A DNA stretch of 64,000 nucleotides, taken from Dyella flava. Lineage in GTDB: Bacteria > Pseudomonadota > Gammaproteobacteria > Xanthomonadales > Rhodanobacteraceae. Under the pieces are notes generated by a model. It was not told the origin of the DNA. It ran no database searches and was given only the letters and a program-made list of their open reading frames with translations. The DNA is taken from positions 1-64,000 of the forward strand of contig NZ_JADIKE010000029.1 of NCBI RefSeq assembly GCF_016904955.1, in the 5' to 3' direction. Of this stretch, positions 42,607 to 51,020 are shown piece by piece; the stretch's first letter is position 1; every line of letters begins with the position of its first letter. The position numbers and the translations under genes were made by a program.

Positions 42607-44255
42607 GCGCCGCGCCGGCTCGTCCCTCGATCGACCTGGTCGACCTGCTCGCCGGTCTGGCGATTGCGGGGCTGCTGCTGCCCGAGGCGGTCGCGTACTC
42701 GGGCATTGCCGGCATGCCGCCGCAGGCCGGTGTGATCGCACTGTTCATCGGGCTGGTCTGCTACGGATTGCTCGGCACCAGCCGCTTTGCGATCGTTTCG
42801 TCCACGTCCTCGTCGGCTGCGGTACTGGCGGCCGGCACGCTGGCCCTGGCCGGCAATGCGGTCGATATACGCATCGCCATCGGCGCAACTCTGGTGCTGT
42901 TCGGTGGCCTGTGCTTTTTGATCGCCGGATTTGCGCGGCTGGGCGGCCTGTCGCATCTCATCGCACGTCCGGTGTTGCGCGGCTACACCTTCGGCCTCGC
43001 CATCGTGATTGCCTTGAAACAGCTGCCGCATCTGGGCGGTTGGCCGGATCTGCACGGTGATTTCGTGCCGTTGCTGATTACCGATCTGGTGCGCACGTCG
43101 GACCAGGTGCATGCCGTCACGCTCGGCACCGGTGTCGTGTCGTTGGCTTTGCTGTTTCTGTGCGAGCGGGTGCGTCGCCTGCCCGGCAGTCTGCTGGTGA
43201 TCGCATTAGGCGTGATGGCTTCCGGTTGGCTGGCCGCGCACGGCGTGCCGCTGACCGGTGCGATCAATCTGCATATGAGCCTGGGCATGCCGGCCTGGCC
43301 AGCCGGCGGGCAGTGGCTGCCCAGCGTGGAATTGGCGGCGGCATTGCTGCTGATTCTGTACGCCGAGTCATACAGCTCCATTCGTGGCTTTGCGCTCAAG
43401 CACAACGATCCGGTCAATGCGAACCGCGACCTGCTGGTGCTCGGTGTGGCCAATGTTTTATGCGGCCTGTTGCAAGGCATGCCGGTCGGCGCCGGCTATT
43501 CCGGTACCTCGGCCAACGAAGCGGCCGGTGCGCAATCGCGCTGGGCCGGCCTGGTGGCGGGCGCTACCGTGTTGCTGATGGTGCTGTTGCTGCTGCGCTG
43601 GATCGAACGCATTCCGCTGGCCGTGCTGGCGGCGATCGTGATTCATGCGGTTAGCAAGTCGTGGCGATTGTCGGTGTTCAAGCCCTATCTGCAGTGGAAG
43701 CGCGACCGCCTGCTGGCGCTGGCTGCGGTCGTGGCCGTGTTGTCGCTGGGTATTCTCAACGGCTTGCTGGTCGCCATCGCGTTCAGCCTGATCATGCTGC
43801 TGCGGCAACTGGCCGCGGCGCGCCTGAGCGTGCTGGGACGTCTGGCCAACGGACATGATTTCGTCGCTATCGCCCAGCATCCGACAGCGGTGCAGCCGGC
43901 GGGCATGCTGATCCTGCGTCCAGAGGAACCGCTGTTCTTCGCCAACGCAGAGTCGATGATGAGCATGGCGCGCGGGCAGGTCACGCAGCGCAAGGATCTG
44001 CAGCAGGTGATCCTGAGCCTGGAGGAATCTCCCGATCTGGACAGCACCGCGCTGGAAGCGCTCAGCGATTTTTCCAGCTGGCTGCAAGCGCTTGGCATCG
44101 CGCTGCACGTGGCGCGCCTGAAAGACGAAACGCGCAACCTGCTGCTGCGCGCCGCCCTGCCCCAGCTTTCGCCACAGGCACTCAACAACTGGAGCGTGGA
44201 AGATGCCGTGTCGGCATTGGCCGGCGCACCTTCGTCAACGGGGAATCCTAAGTAG
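42603..44255 (+). CDS. SulP-family anion transporter with STAS domain
   Basis: A 550-residue inner membrane protein. About ten to twelve hydrophobic segments fill residues 10-400, with the SulP start IDLVDLLAGLAIAGLLLPEAVAYSGIAGMP and the EAAGAQSRWAGLVAGA region. A C-terminal STAS domain follows (about 430-540; DLQQVILSLEESPDLDSTALEAL). Family members carry sulfate, bicarbonate or dicarboxylates, and the sequence alone does not settle the substrate. It is middle gene of a tight plus-strand trio with the ParB-like and DUF885 genes, overlapping both. Confidence 0.9.
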   Translation: MSAAPARPSIDLVDLLAGLAIAGLLLPEAVAYSGIAGMPPQAGVIALFIGLVCYGLLGTSRFAIVSSTSSSAAVLAAGTLALAGNAVDIRIAIGATLVLFGGLCFLIAGFARLGGLSHLIARPVLRGYTFGLAIVIALKQLPHLGGWPDLHGDFVPLLITDLVRTSDQVHAVTLGTGVVSLALLFLCERVRRLPGSLLVIALGVMASGWLAAHGVPLTGAINLHMSLGMPAWPAGGQWLPSVELAAALLLILYAESYSSIRGFALKHNDPVNANRDLLVLGVANVLCGLLQGMPVGAGYSGTSANEAAGAQSRWAGLVAGATVLLMVLLLLRWIERIPLAVLAAIVIHAVSKSWRLSVFKPYLQWKRDRLLALAAVVAVLSLGILNGLLVAIAFSLIMLLRQLAAARLSVLGRLANGHDFVAIAQHPTAVQPAGMLILRPEEPLFFANAESMMSMARGQVTQRKDLQQVILSLEESPDLDSTALEALSDFSSWLQALGIALHVARLKDETRNLLLRAALPQLSPQALNNWSVEDAVSALAGAPSSTGNPK

Positions 44256-46039
44256 TGAACGCCACCACACGCATCTGCTGCCTGACTTTGGGATTGGCAC
44301 TGGCCATTCCGGCGCTGGCGCAAGAAAACGCCGACACGCACTTCCGGCAGATCTATCAGCAGGAATGGGCATGGCGTACCGGTCAGTCGGGCATCAGCGC
44401 ATCGGGCGAATCGCAGCCCAACACCGGCCGCCTGGACCAGGTCGATGCGAAGAGCCAGCAGGAGAGGCTGGATTATTGGCAAAAAGTGATGAGCCAGCTC
44501 GACGCCATCGACGTGAAGCAGCTCACGCCCGCCGAGCAGGTCAACTACGCCGTGTATCGCGAGCAGATCCACAACTTCATCGCCGATGAGCAATTCAAGC
44601 AATGGCAGATGCCGTTCAACAGCGATTCGGCGTTCTGGAGCGAACTGGACGACGATCTCGGCAGCGATAGCCTGCGCACCGAAACCGACTACCGCCATTA
44701 CGTCGACCGGCTCGGCCAGGTACCGGCTTATTTCGACCAGGAAATCGCCAACATGCGCGCCGGCCTCAAGCGCGGCTTCAGCGTGCCGCGCGCGGTATTG
44801 AATGGACGTGATGTCTCGATCGCTTCCGTGGCCGACGCCAAGGACCCCACGCAAACCTCGTTCTATGCGCCGCTGCAACACATGCCGTCGAACATTCCGG
44901 CGGCGACGGTCGCCGCCATTCAGGCCGATGCGCGGGAAAAGATCAGCAAGGACGTCATTCCGGCCTACGCCAAGCTGCTCACCTTCTTCCGCAATGAATA
45001 CGTGCCGCAGGCTCGCACCACGCTGGCCGCCGAAGCGCTGCCGGATGGCAAGGCCTATTACCGCCAGCAGATCCGTGAATACACCACGCTCGATCTCGAC
45101 CCTGACAGCATCCACCAGATCGGCCTGGAGCAGGTCGCCAAGATTCACGCGGAAATGCTGCAGACCATGCAGCAAACCGGCTTCAAGGGCAGCTTTGCGG
45201 ATTTCCTGCATTTCCTGCGCACCGATCCGCAGTTCTACGCCAAGACGCCGCAGGAACTGCTGGATAAGACGGCCTGGGTCACCAAGGAAGTGGATGGTCA
45301 GTTGAGCCGGTTCTTCGGCCACCTGCCGCGCGAACGTTTCACCATCGAACCGGTGCCGGCCGATATCGCTCCGTACTACACCTCCGGCCGTGGCGGCCCG
45401 GACGTCTATCTGGTCAACACCTACGACCTGCCCTCGCGTCCGCTGTTCAACATGCCTGCGCTGACCCTGCATGAGTCCTATCCCGGTCATGCGCTGCAAC
45501 TGGAATTGGCCGAAGAAGAGCACGACCAGCCCGCGTTCCGGCGTAACGGTTACATCTCCGCCTACGGCGAGGGCTGGGCCTTGTACTCGGAATACCTCGG
45601 CAACGAGATGGGCATCTACAAGACGCCTTATCAGCGTTTTGGTTATCTCACCTATCAGATGTGGCGCGCCTGTCGCCTGGTGGTCGATACCGGTATCCAT
45701 CATCTGGGCTGGACGCGCCAGCAAGCGATCGATTACATGACGCAGAACACCGCGCTGTCCGATCGCGAAATCGCCAACGAAGTGGATCGCTACATCAGCT
45801 GGCCGGGGCAGGCGCTGTCGTACGAACTGGGTTATCTCAAGATCCTGGATCTGCGCGCCAAAGCGGAAAAGGCGCTGGGACCGAAGTTCGATATCCGCGC
45901 CTTCGACGACACCATCGTGTCCACCGGTTCGGTACCGCTGCCGGTGCTGGAGCAACGCATCGATCGCTTTATCGCGGACGGTGGCCCCGAGCCGGACTAC
46001 GGCTGCGACTGCTCGAAAGCCACCAAAACCGCACCCTGA
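44255..46039 (+). CDS. DUF885 exported metallopeptidase-like protein
   Basis: A 594-residue protein with a signal peptide (NATTRICCLTLGLALAIPALA, cut before QEN). It starts with GTG, whose first G is the last base of the transporter stop codon. The motif LHESYPGHALQLELAEEE near residue 405 is the HExxxGH-like zinc-peptidase signature of the DUF885 family. Some members have been linked to peptide or dipeptide hydrolysis. A second conserved stretch is YGEGWALYSEYLGNEMGIYK. It is the last gene of its operon, followed by a REP-like hairpin 15 bp downstream. Confidence 0.87.
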   Translation: MNATTRICCLTLGLALAIPALAQENADTHFRQIYQQEWAWRTGQSGISASGESQPNTGRLDQVDAKSQQERLDYWQKVMSQLDAIDVKQLTPAEQVNYAVYREQIHNFIADEQFKQWQMPFNSDSAFWSELDDDLGSDSLRTETDYRHYVDRLGQVPAYFDQEIANMRAGLKRGFSVPRAVLNGRDVSIASVADAKDPTQTSFYAPLQHMPSNIPAATVAAIQADAREKISKDVIPAYAKLLTFFRNEYVPQARTTLAAEALPDGKAYYRQQIREYTTLDLDPDSIHQIGLEQVAKIHAEMLQTMQQTGFKGSFADFLHFLRTDPQFYAKTPQELLDKTAWVTKEVDGQLSRFFGHLPRERFTIEPVPADIAPYYTSGRGGPDVYLVNTYDLPSRPLFNMPALTLHESYPGHALQLELAEEEHDQPAFRRNGYISAYGEGWALYSEYLGNEMGIYKTPYQRFGYLTYQMWRACRLVVDTGIHHLGWTRQQAIDYMTQNTALSDREIANEVDRYISWPGQALSYELGYLKILDLRAKAEKALGPKFDIRAFDDTIVSTGSVPLPVLEQRIDRFIADGGPEPDYGCDCSKATKTAP

Positions 46040-46054
46040 CCTCAAACTCACACC

Positions 46055-46090
46055 CGTCGCCCCGGCGCAGGCCGGGGCCCAGCGCCTGTT
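46055..46090 (+). repeat. REP-like hairpin, left of the toxin-antitoxin pair
   Basis: GTCGCCCCGGCGCAGGCCGG followed by GGCCCAGCGCC: a GC-rich stem CCCCGGC/GCCGGGG with a conserved trailing GCGCC. The same motif occurs inverted at 47451-47487, so the two copies bracket the RES-Xre module. REP elements typically lie between genes, can stabilise mRNA ends and attract insertion sequences. Confidence 0.7.
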
Positions 46091-46183
46091 GCGCAGAGAT
46101 AGCCGCGAAGCAGGGCTGAACGTCGATCTCCACCGCCCCCAACTGGACTGGTCAAAACTTCACCAATAGAGTATTGTCTTCAC

Positions 46184-46203
46184 AAACTCTACCAGGAGAG
46201 TTT
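46184..46203 (+). promoter_or_regulatory. candidate autoregulatory operator of the toxin-antitoxin operon
   Basis: Perfect inverted repeat AAACTCT-6 nt-AGAGTTT that overlaps the antitoxin ribosome site (GGAGAG) and ends 3 bp before its ATG. A related half, AGAGT, lies 15 bp further upstream. RES-Xre antitoxins repress their own promoter, so a palindrome exactly here is a good operator candidate. Confidence 0.6.
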
Positions 46204-46206
46204 GCT

Positions 46207-46605
46207 ATGACCGCCTATCCCTTGCCCAGCACCGAGCCCGCCGAAGGCCTCAGCGGCCCTGCCCTGCGCAGCTTCTTCAAACTGGCGGACCTCTGGAATC
46301 TGCGGATCGCCGAACAGCGCAGGCTGCTGGGCGATCCACCCGAATCCACCTTCTACAAGTGGAAGCGCCAGCAGGACGGCGTGCTCGGGCGCGACACGCT
46401 GGAACGCATCAGCTATCTGCTGGGCATCTACAAGGCGTTGCAGATTCTGTTCCCCGATACCAAGCAGGCCGATGCGTGGCTGCACAAGGCGAATCAGGCG
46501 TCGTTGTTCGGTGGACATTCGGCGCTGGAACGCATGTTGTCCGGCAACGTCGCCGACCTGTATGTGGTGCGGCAATATCTGGATGCGCAGCGCGGCGGTC
46601 ATTGA
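46207..46605 (+). CDS. Xre/MbcA/ParS-type antitoxin
   Basis: A 132-residue protein starting MTAYPLPSTEPAEGL at 46207, with CAGGAGAG upstream. The N-terminal half is a helix-turn-helix of the Xre type (LADLWNLRIAEQRRLLGDP, then STFYKWKRQ). The C-terminal half is the antitoxin/ParS domain that covers the toxin (RISYLLGIYKALQILFPD through WLHKANQASLFGGHSALERML to VVRQYLDAQRGG). It should neutralise the RES toxin encoded 114 bp downstream and repress the operon through the palindrome just before its start. Confidence 0.9.
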   Translation: MTAYPLPSTEPAEGLSGPALRSFFKLADLWNLRIAEQRRLLGDPPESTFYKWKRQQDGVLGRDTLERISYLLGIYKALQILFPDTKQADAWLHKANQASLFGGHSALERMLSGNVADLYVVRQYLDAQRGGH

Positions 46606-46719
46606 TCGGTCGGCACACAAACGGTGCCGCTCGTCGCAGTCGGCGAGAGCACGCCCGGGCACACTCTGAAGGCAAAAAAGAAGAACACGCATCACAGCGA
46701 CTCGTGCCGCGGAATATCC

Positions 46720-47412
46720 ATGCCTAGCAAAACGCCGCCCATTCGACGCATCCGCTGGAGTCAGGCTTATCGCATCGTGCCGAGCCGGTTTCCGCCGGTC
46801 GGATTGTTCGATCGCATCGCCGATCCTGCCGACCTTGACGCGGTCTTCGCGATCGAAGCGCTGACCAATCCGCGCCTGCGCGAGGAAGCCAATACCTTGC
46901 GCCTGGTTCCGCCCGAACGCCGTATCAGCGGCCCCGGGTCGACGCCGGTGATGGCGGCCTTCACGCATCTGAATCCGGAGGGCAGCCGTTTTTCGGATGG
47001 CAGCTGGGGCGTGTTTTACGCCGCGCGCAGCGTGATCACCGCAGTGGAAGAAACCGTGTATCACCGCGAGCTTTTTCTTGCCGCAACCTCGGAGCCGGCC
47101 TGCGACATCGAAATGCGCTGCTATCGCACCAGTATCGACTGCAAACTGCACGACATCCGCGGCGGCTGGCCTGAAGCGCATGATCGCGATGACTACAGCG
47201 CAGGCGTCAAGCTGGCGCGCGAGCTACGCCAGGACGGCTCCAACGGTATCGTCTACGACAGCGTGCGCCATCGCGGCGGCGAATGCCTGGCGGCGTTCTA
47301 TCCCGATGTGGTTGCGCCTTGCGTGCAAGCCCAGCACCTGACCTATCGCTGGGACGGCAAACGCATCGCAAAGGTGTTCGAAGTCAGCGAGATGAAGCGC
47401 GCCAACCCGTAA
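46720..47412 (+). CDS. RES-domain toxin (NAD+ phosphorylase type)
   Basis: A 230-residue toxin. The RES family takes its name from conserved Arg, Glu and Ser residues: here YRIVPSRFPP and NTLRLVPPERRISGP supply Arg, AVEETVYHREL the Glu, and DGSWGVFYAARS plus the late YDSVRHRGGECLAAFYPD the Ser. Characterised members degrade NAD+ by phosphorolysis and stop growth. The start at 46720 (MPSKTPPIRRIRW) is typical; a GTG at 46624 would add 32 non-conserved residues. All key residues look intact, so the pair is probably functional. Confidence 0.9.
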   Translation: MPSKTPPIRRIRWSQAYRIVPSRFPPVGLFDRIADPADLDAVFAIEALTNPRLREEANTLRLVPPERRISGPGSTPVMAAFTHLNPEGSRFSDGSWGVFYAARSVITAVEETVYHRELFLAATSEPACDIEMRCYRTSIDCKLHDIRGGWPEAHDRDDYSAGVKLARELRQDGSNGIVYDSVRHRGGECLAAFYPDVVAPCVQAQHLTYRWDGKRIAKVFEVSEMKRANP

Positions 47413-47450
47413 ATGGGCGTGCACGCGCGTTGATTTGCAGCTAGCTGGTC

Positions 47451-47487
47451 AGCGGCGCCCGGTCCCGGCGTGCGCCGGGACGACGAA
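47451..47487 (-). repeat. REP-like hairpin, right of the toxin-antitoxin pair
   Basis: Stem GTCCCGGC-GTGC-GCCGGGAC. Read on the minus strand it aligns with the element at 46055-46090 (GTCGTCCCGGCGCACGCCGG, then GACCGGGCGCC), so it is an inverted copy. It lies 38 bp after the toxin stop and can also serve as a terminator between the convergent toxin and phhA genes. Confidence 0.7.
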
Positions 47488-47508
47488 CAGTAACGACCCG
47501 ACTGGAAA

Positions 47509-48402
47509 TCAGGTATCCGCGTCGGTGGCAAAGCCTTCGCGCGTACCACGGTTGAACACGCGGTCACCGTCGAGCACATCGGCGGCCGCATGTGCGGGAA
47601 GCGACTTGAGCTTGGCGTAGATCGGCGTGAAGTCAGGCCGGGTCGCTTCGAACAACTGCTCGAAGCTGTCGATCACGAAATAGGTCTGCTGATAGGTGTC
47701 GATGCGGTAGCGCGTGCTCATCACGCGTTCCAGGCCAAAGCCGATGCGGTTCGGCGCGGGCGCATCCAGGCAATAGATCGACTCGCCCTTGGAGCTGACG
47801 ATGCCCGCGCCATAGATGCGCATGCCTTCGTCGGTGTTGATCAGGCCGAATTCCACCGTGTACCAATACAGGCGCGTGAGGTTCATCAGCGCCTCCGGCC
47901 CGATCGCGAACGCCTTCATGCCGCCACGCCCGTACGCCTGCATGTAGTCGGCGAAGATCGGGTTGAGCAGCAGCGGCACGTGGCCGAACAGATCGTGGAA
48001 CAGATCGGGCTCGCTGAGGTAGTCGAGCTGGTCCGGTTTGCGGATCCACCAGCTGACCGGGAAGCGGCGGTTGGCCAGGTGATCGAAAAACACCTCGTCA
48101 GGCAGCAGGCCTTCGACCGCGACCAGTTCCCAGCCGGTGGTCTCGCCCAGCACCTTGTTGAGCTCGGAGAACTTCGGAATGCCACCGTCGCCCAGCCCGA
48201 AGCGCTCCACGCCGGCCAGGAACTCCTTGCACGCGCGGCCGGGCAGCAGCTCGCGCTGGCGCTTGTACAGCGTGTCCCAGACCTCGTGATCGGTGCGGGT
48301 ATAGGACTCCCACGGTTGCTCCACCACGCCGGTGGCGTAGACCGGCACGTAGCCGCGATCGGTCTGCTGGTGTTCGACTTTGCGTGGCGCGGTGTTATCC
48401 AT
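47509..48402 (-). CDS. phhA: phenylalanine 4-monooxygenase
   Basis: A 297-residue pterin-dependent enzyme that hydroxylates phenylalanine to tyrosine. The iron ligands are His136 and His141 (DLFHDLFGHVPLL) and Glu184 (YTVEFGL). The start MDNTAPRKVEHQQTDRGYVPVY is typical of the bacterial single-domain form; no ACT regulatory domain is present. No pterin dehydratase (phhB) is adjacent. It is divergent from an Lrp/AsnC regulator, sharing a 138-bp control region with a palindrome; regulation by phenylalanine through that protein is a reasonable inference. Confidence 0.96.
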   Translation of the reverse strand: MDNTAPRKVEHQQTDRGYVPVYATGVVEQPWESYTRTDHEVWDTLYKRQRELLPGRACKEFLAGVERFGLGDGGIPKFSELNKVLGETTGWELVAVEGLLPDEVFFDHLANRRFPVSWWIRKPDQLDYLSEPDLFHDLFGHVPLLLNPIFADYMQAYGRGGMKAFAIGPEALMNLTRLYWYTVEFGLINTDEGMRIYGAGIVSSKGESIYCLDAPAPNRIGFGLERVMSTRYRIDTYQQTYFVIDSFEQLFEATRPDFTPIYAKLKSLPAHAAADVLDGDRVFNRGTREGFATDADT

Positions 48403-48472
48403 CGGGGGCTCCGGTGTGCTTCAAGATCTGCCCGGAAAGCATAAGGCCAACGTCCCGCACGAAGCTTGTTTT

Positions 48473-48501
48473 ATTGCAGGATAAACCCTCTTGGATGCAA
48501 T
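48473..48501. promoter_or_regulatory. candidate Lrp/AsnC binding site between phhA and its regulator
   Basis: ATTGCA and TGCAAT form a perfect inverted pair with a 17-nt spacer in the divergent control region, 70 bp from the phhA start and 40 bp from the regulator start. The surrounding sequence is AT-richer than the genes. Lrp-type proteins favour degenerate AT-rich palindromes, so this is a reasonable operator candidate. Confidence 0.45.
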
Positions 48502-48540
48502 ATTCGTGCGTCTACAGCCGGATATATCGGAGAATCATGC

Positions 48541-49017
48541 ATGGTGACCCTGGATCGCACCGACCTGCGCATCCTGGCCGTGTTGCAGGGCGAAGGCCGG
48601 ATTACCAATGCGGAACTGGCTGAACGGGTCAGTCTTTCGCCCTCTGCCTGCCTGCGCCGCCTGCAGCGGCTGGAGGAAGAGGGCATCCTGATCGGCTATA
48701 CCGCGCAACTGGATCCCGAGGCGGTGGGCCTGGGCTTGCAGGCGTTCGTCCGCGTGCAGCTCACCAAGCACGAGGCCGAAGCCATCGAGCGCTTTGTGCA
48801 GCACGTGAACACCTGGGATGAAGTGGTGGCCTGCTATGCGCTCACCGGCGACATGGATTACCTGCTGCACATTTACGTGGCCGACCTGCAGCACTTCTCG
48901 CGCTTCCTGCTCGACCGGCTGCTCAACGCCTCGGGCGTGGCGGACGTGAATTCAAGCTTCGTGCTGCGCACGGTGAAACGTTCCTCGGCGCTGCCGCTGG
49001 CGCAACTTGAGCGCTGA
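48541..49017 (+). CDS. Lrp/AsnC family transcriptional regulator
   Basis: A 158-residue regulator. N-terminal HTH (LDRTDLRILAVLQGEGRITN, then LSPSACLRRLQRLEEEGILIGY) and a C-terminal RAM/AsnC ligand-binding and oligomerisation domain (VRVQLTKHEAEAIERFVQHV, then CYALTGDMDYLLHIYVADL). The start at 48541 has TCGGAG upstream. Being divergent from phhA, it is the obvious candidate activator of phenylalanine catabolism in response to an aromatic amino acid. That is inferred by position. Confidence 0.93.
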   Translation: MVTLDRTDLRILAVLQGEGRITNAELAERVSLSPSACLRRLQRLEEEGILIGYTAQLDPEAVGLGLQAFVRVQLTKHEAEAIERFVQHVNTWDEVVACYALTGDMDYLLHIYVADLQHFSRFLLDRLLNASGVADVNSSFVLRTVKRSSALPLAQLER

Positions 49018-49135
49018 AGGGCCATTGGAACATTCGGCTCATCAAAACAATGGCCTGCGCGCTTGAAACGCCACAAACACAGTGCGCGAGCGTATTGCCG
49101 ACTTACGCGCCGATTAACGATAAAATGATGTACTG

Positions 49136-49936
49136 ATGAGTATCGAAGCCGTTTCCACCCCCGACCGAGACCTGCTGCGCCCGCTGCGTTATCTGTGGCG
49201 GGTGCCGTTGTTATTGCTGCACGTCGTGCTCGGCGTCTTGCTGTGCGCCCTTATCCTCAGCTGGAACCGTCACGGCGTCATGAAGGACGAGCGCGAGCCG
49301 TTCACCCATCGCATGATCCGCGTGTGGTCCACCGGGCTGATGCGCATCTTCGGATTGCGTTCGGTGCGCGTCGGCAAGCCGCTGCCGGATGCGGCGCTGT
49401 TCGTCGCCAACCACACCTCGTGGATCGATATCGAACTGCTGCACAGCCAGCGCGCCGCCTGCTTCGTCGCCAAGGCCGAGATCGCCAGCTGGCCGCTGGT
49501 CGGCTGGCTGGCGGCCAGCGGCGGCACCATCTTTCATCGCCGCGGCAGTAATCACTCGCTGGCCACCGTGATGCAGGTGATGGTCGAGCGGCTGGGCGAA
49601 GGCCGCTCCGTGGCCGTATTTCCGGAAGGTGGCACCGGGCATAACGGCGTGTTGAAGGTTTTCCATGCGCGTATCTTCCAGGCCGCGCTGGATGCACAGG
49701 TGCCGGTCCAGCCGGTGGCCCTGCGCTTTGCGCGCGACGGCAAGCGCCAGGTCGACGCCGGCTTCCGCGAAGACGAGAACTTCATGCAGAACTTCCTGCG
49801 CCTGCTCGGCGGCGCGCCGATGGATGCGGAAGTGCATTTTCTGGAACCGGTACCGACCAGCCAGGATGGCCGACGCCGTATGGCCGAGCTGGCGCGCGAA
49901 CGCATCGCTGCCGCGCTGGAGGATCGAACGGCATGA
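49136..49936 (+). CDS. PlsC-type 1-acylglycerol-3-phosphate acyltransferase
   Basis: A 266-residue membrane enzyme that adds an acyl chain to a lysophospholipid. One hydrophobic helix near the N-terminus (LWRVPLLLLHVVLGVLLCALIL) anchors it. The acyltransferase motifs are NHTSWID (HX4D) near residue 92 and FPEGGTG near residue 163. GGTIFHRRGS lies between them. The substrate may be lysophosphatidate or an ornithine-type lipid precursor. Its stop overlaps the YheT hydrolase start (ATGA), so the pair is translationally coupled. Confidence 0.87.
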   Translation: MSIEAVSTPDRDLLRPLRYLWRVPLLLLHVVLGVLLCALILSWNRHGVMKDEREPFTHRMIRVWSTGLMRIFGLRSVRVGKPLPDAALFVANHTSWIDIELLHSQRAACFVAKAEIASWPLVGWLAASGGTIFHRRGSNHSLATVMQVMVERLGEGRSVAVFPEGGTGHNGVLKVFHARIFQAALDAQVPVQPVALRFARDGKRQVDAGFREDENFMQNFLRLLGGAPMDAEVHFLEPVPTSQDGRRRMAELARERIAAALEDRTA

Positions 49937-50952
49937 CGCTTCCAACAGGGCGGGATTTCCGCCCGCCGTGGCCACTCACCAGCGGCCACATCCAGACCAT
50001 GCTTTCCTCCAGCGGCGTGCGCCGCGGGCTGCTTCCGCGCCGCGCCTACAAGGTGCTGGAAGGCGCCGAACCGATCATGGTGGACGGCGGCGACGGCGTG
50101 CGCCTGACCGGCGCCTACACCGCGCAAACTGCACAGGCCACCCCGCGCGGTCTCGCCGTACTGTTCCACGGCTGGGAAGGCAGCGTCGATTCCACCTATG
50201 TGTTGCAAACCGGCAGCCGCTTGTTGGCGGAGGGCTGGGACATCTGCCGCTTGAACTTCCGCGACCACGGCGACAGTCATGCGCTCAACGAAGCGCTGTT
50301 CCACTCCTGCCGAATCGACGAGGTGGTGCACGCGGTCGGCGATATCGCCCATCGCTGGCCATCGCGGCCTTTGGCGCTGGCAGGTTTCTCGCTGGGCGGC
50401 AATTTCGCCTTGCGGGTGGCCCTGCAGGCTCCGCAGAAAGGCATCCCGCTGAGTTATGCGCTGGCGGTGTGCCCGATCATCGATCCGGGTGAAGGTCTGT
50501 TCTCGCTGGAAGAATCGGCGCCATGGTTCTACCAGGCGTATTTCATGAACAAATGGCGCCGCTCGCTACGCGCCAAACAGGCGGCCTTTCCGCATCGCGA
50601 ATACTTCGAGCTGCAGGAACTGAAGCAAAACCTGCGCGGCCTGACCGAAGCCCTGGTATTGCGGCACACCGACTTCGGTTCCTTGCAGGCGTATCTGGAC
50701 GGCTATTCGGTAGCCGGTCATGCACTGACGGCCATGCAGATCCCCGCCACCATTCTCACGGCGCGCGATGATCCGGTGATTCCGGTCGACGCTTTCGAGA
50801 AGCTGGAGTTGCCAAGTAACGTGGAGCTGGACATCGCCGCCTATGGCGGGCACTGCGGTTTTATCCGCGGCTGGGACATGACCAGCTTTTGCGACGACTA
50901 CATCGCCGCGCGTTTCAACGCCATCGCCGAAGCACGTTCGCCGATCACCTGA
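49933..50952 (+). CDS. YheT-family alpha/beta hydrolase
   Basis: A 339-residue hydrolase of the YheT family. FRPPWPLTSGHIQTMLSS is the family's N-terminal signature. VLFHGWEGS forms the oxyanion hole, Ser lies in AGFSLGGN, Asp in ARDDPVIP, and His in YGGHCGF, completing the triad. Eukaryotic relatives hydrolyse lipids; substrates of the bacterial enzymes are uncertain. Overlap with the acyltransferase gene suggests a shared role in lipid turnover. Confidence 0.88.
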   Translation: MTLPTGRDFRPPWPLTSGHIQTMLSSSGVRRGLLPRRAYKVLEGAEPIMVDGGDGVRLTGAYTAQTAQATPRGLAVLFHGWEGSVDSTYVLQTGSRLLAEGWDICRLNFRDHGDSHALNEALFHSCRIDEVVHAVGDIAHRWPSRPLALAGFSLGGNFALRVALQAPQKGIPLSYALAVCPIIDPGEGLFSLEESAPWFYQAYFMNKWRRSLRAKQAAFPHREYFELQELKQNLRGLTEALVLRHTDFGSLQAYLDGYSVAGHALTAMQIPATILTARDDPVIPVDAFEKLELPSNVELDIAAYGGHCGFIRGWDMTSFCDDYIAARFNAIAEARSPIT

Positions 50953-51020
50953 TGCGCGCTGCAATGCCTGAAGGCTTGCTGCATCATGTCTGGCGATCAA
51001 CGTCAGGCCGATAACCACCT

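Noticed and set aside
43685..46051. 788-codon minus-strand frame
   Set aside because: It covers the transporter and DUF885 genes antisense; both plus-strand products have conserved family motifs and coupled starts.
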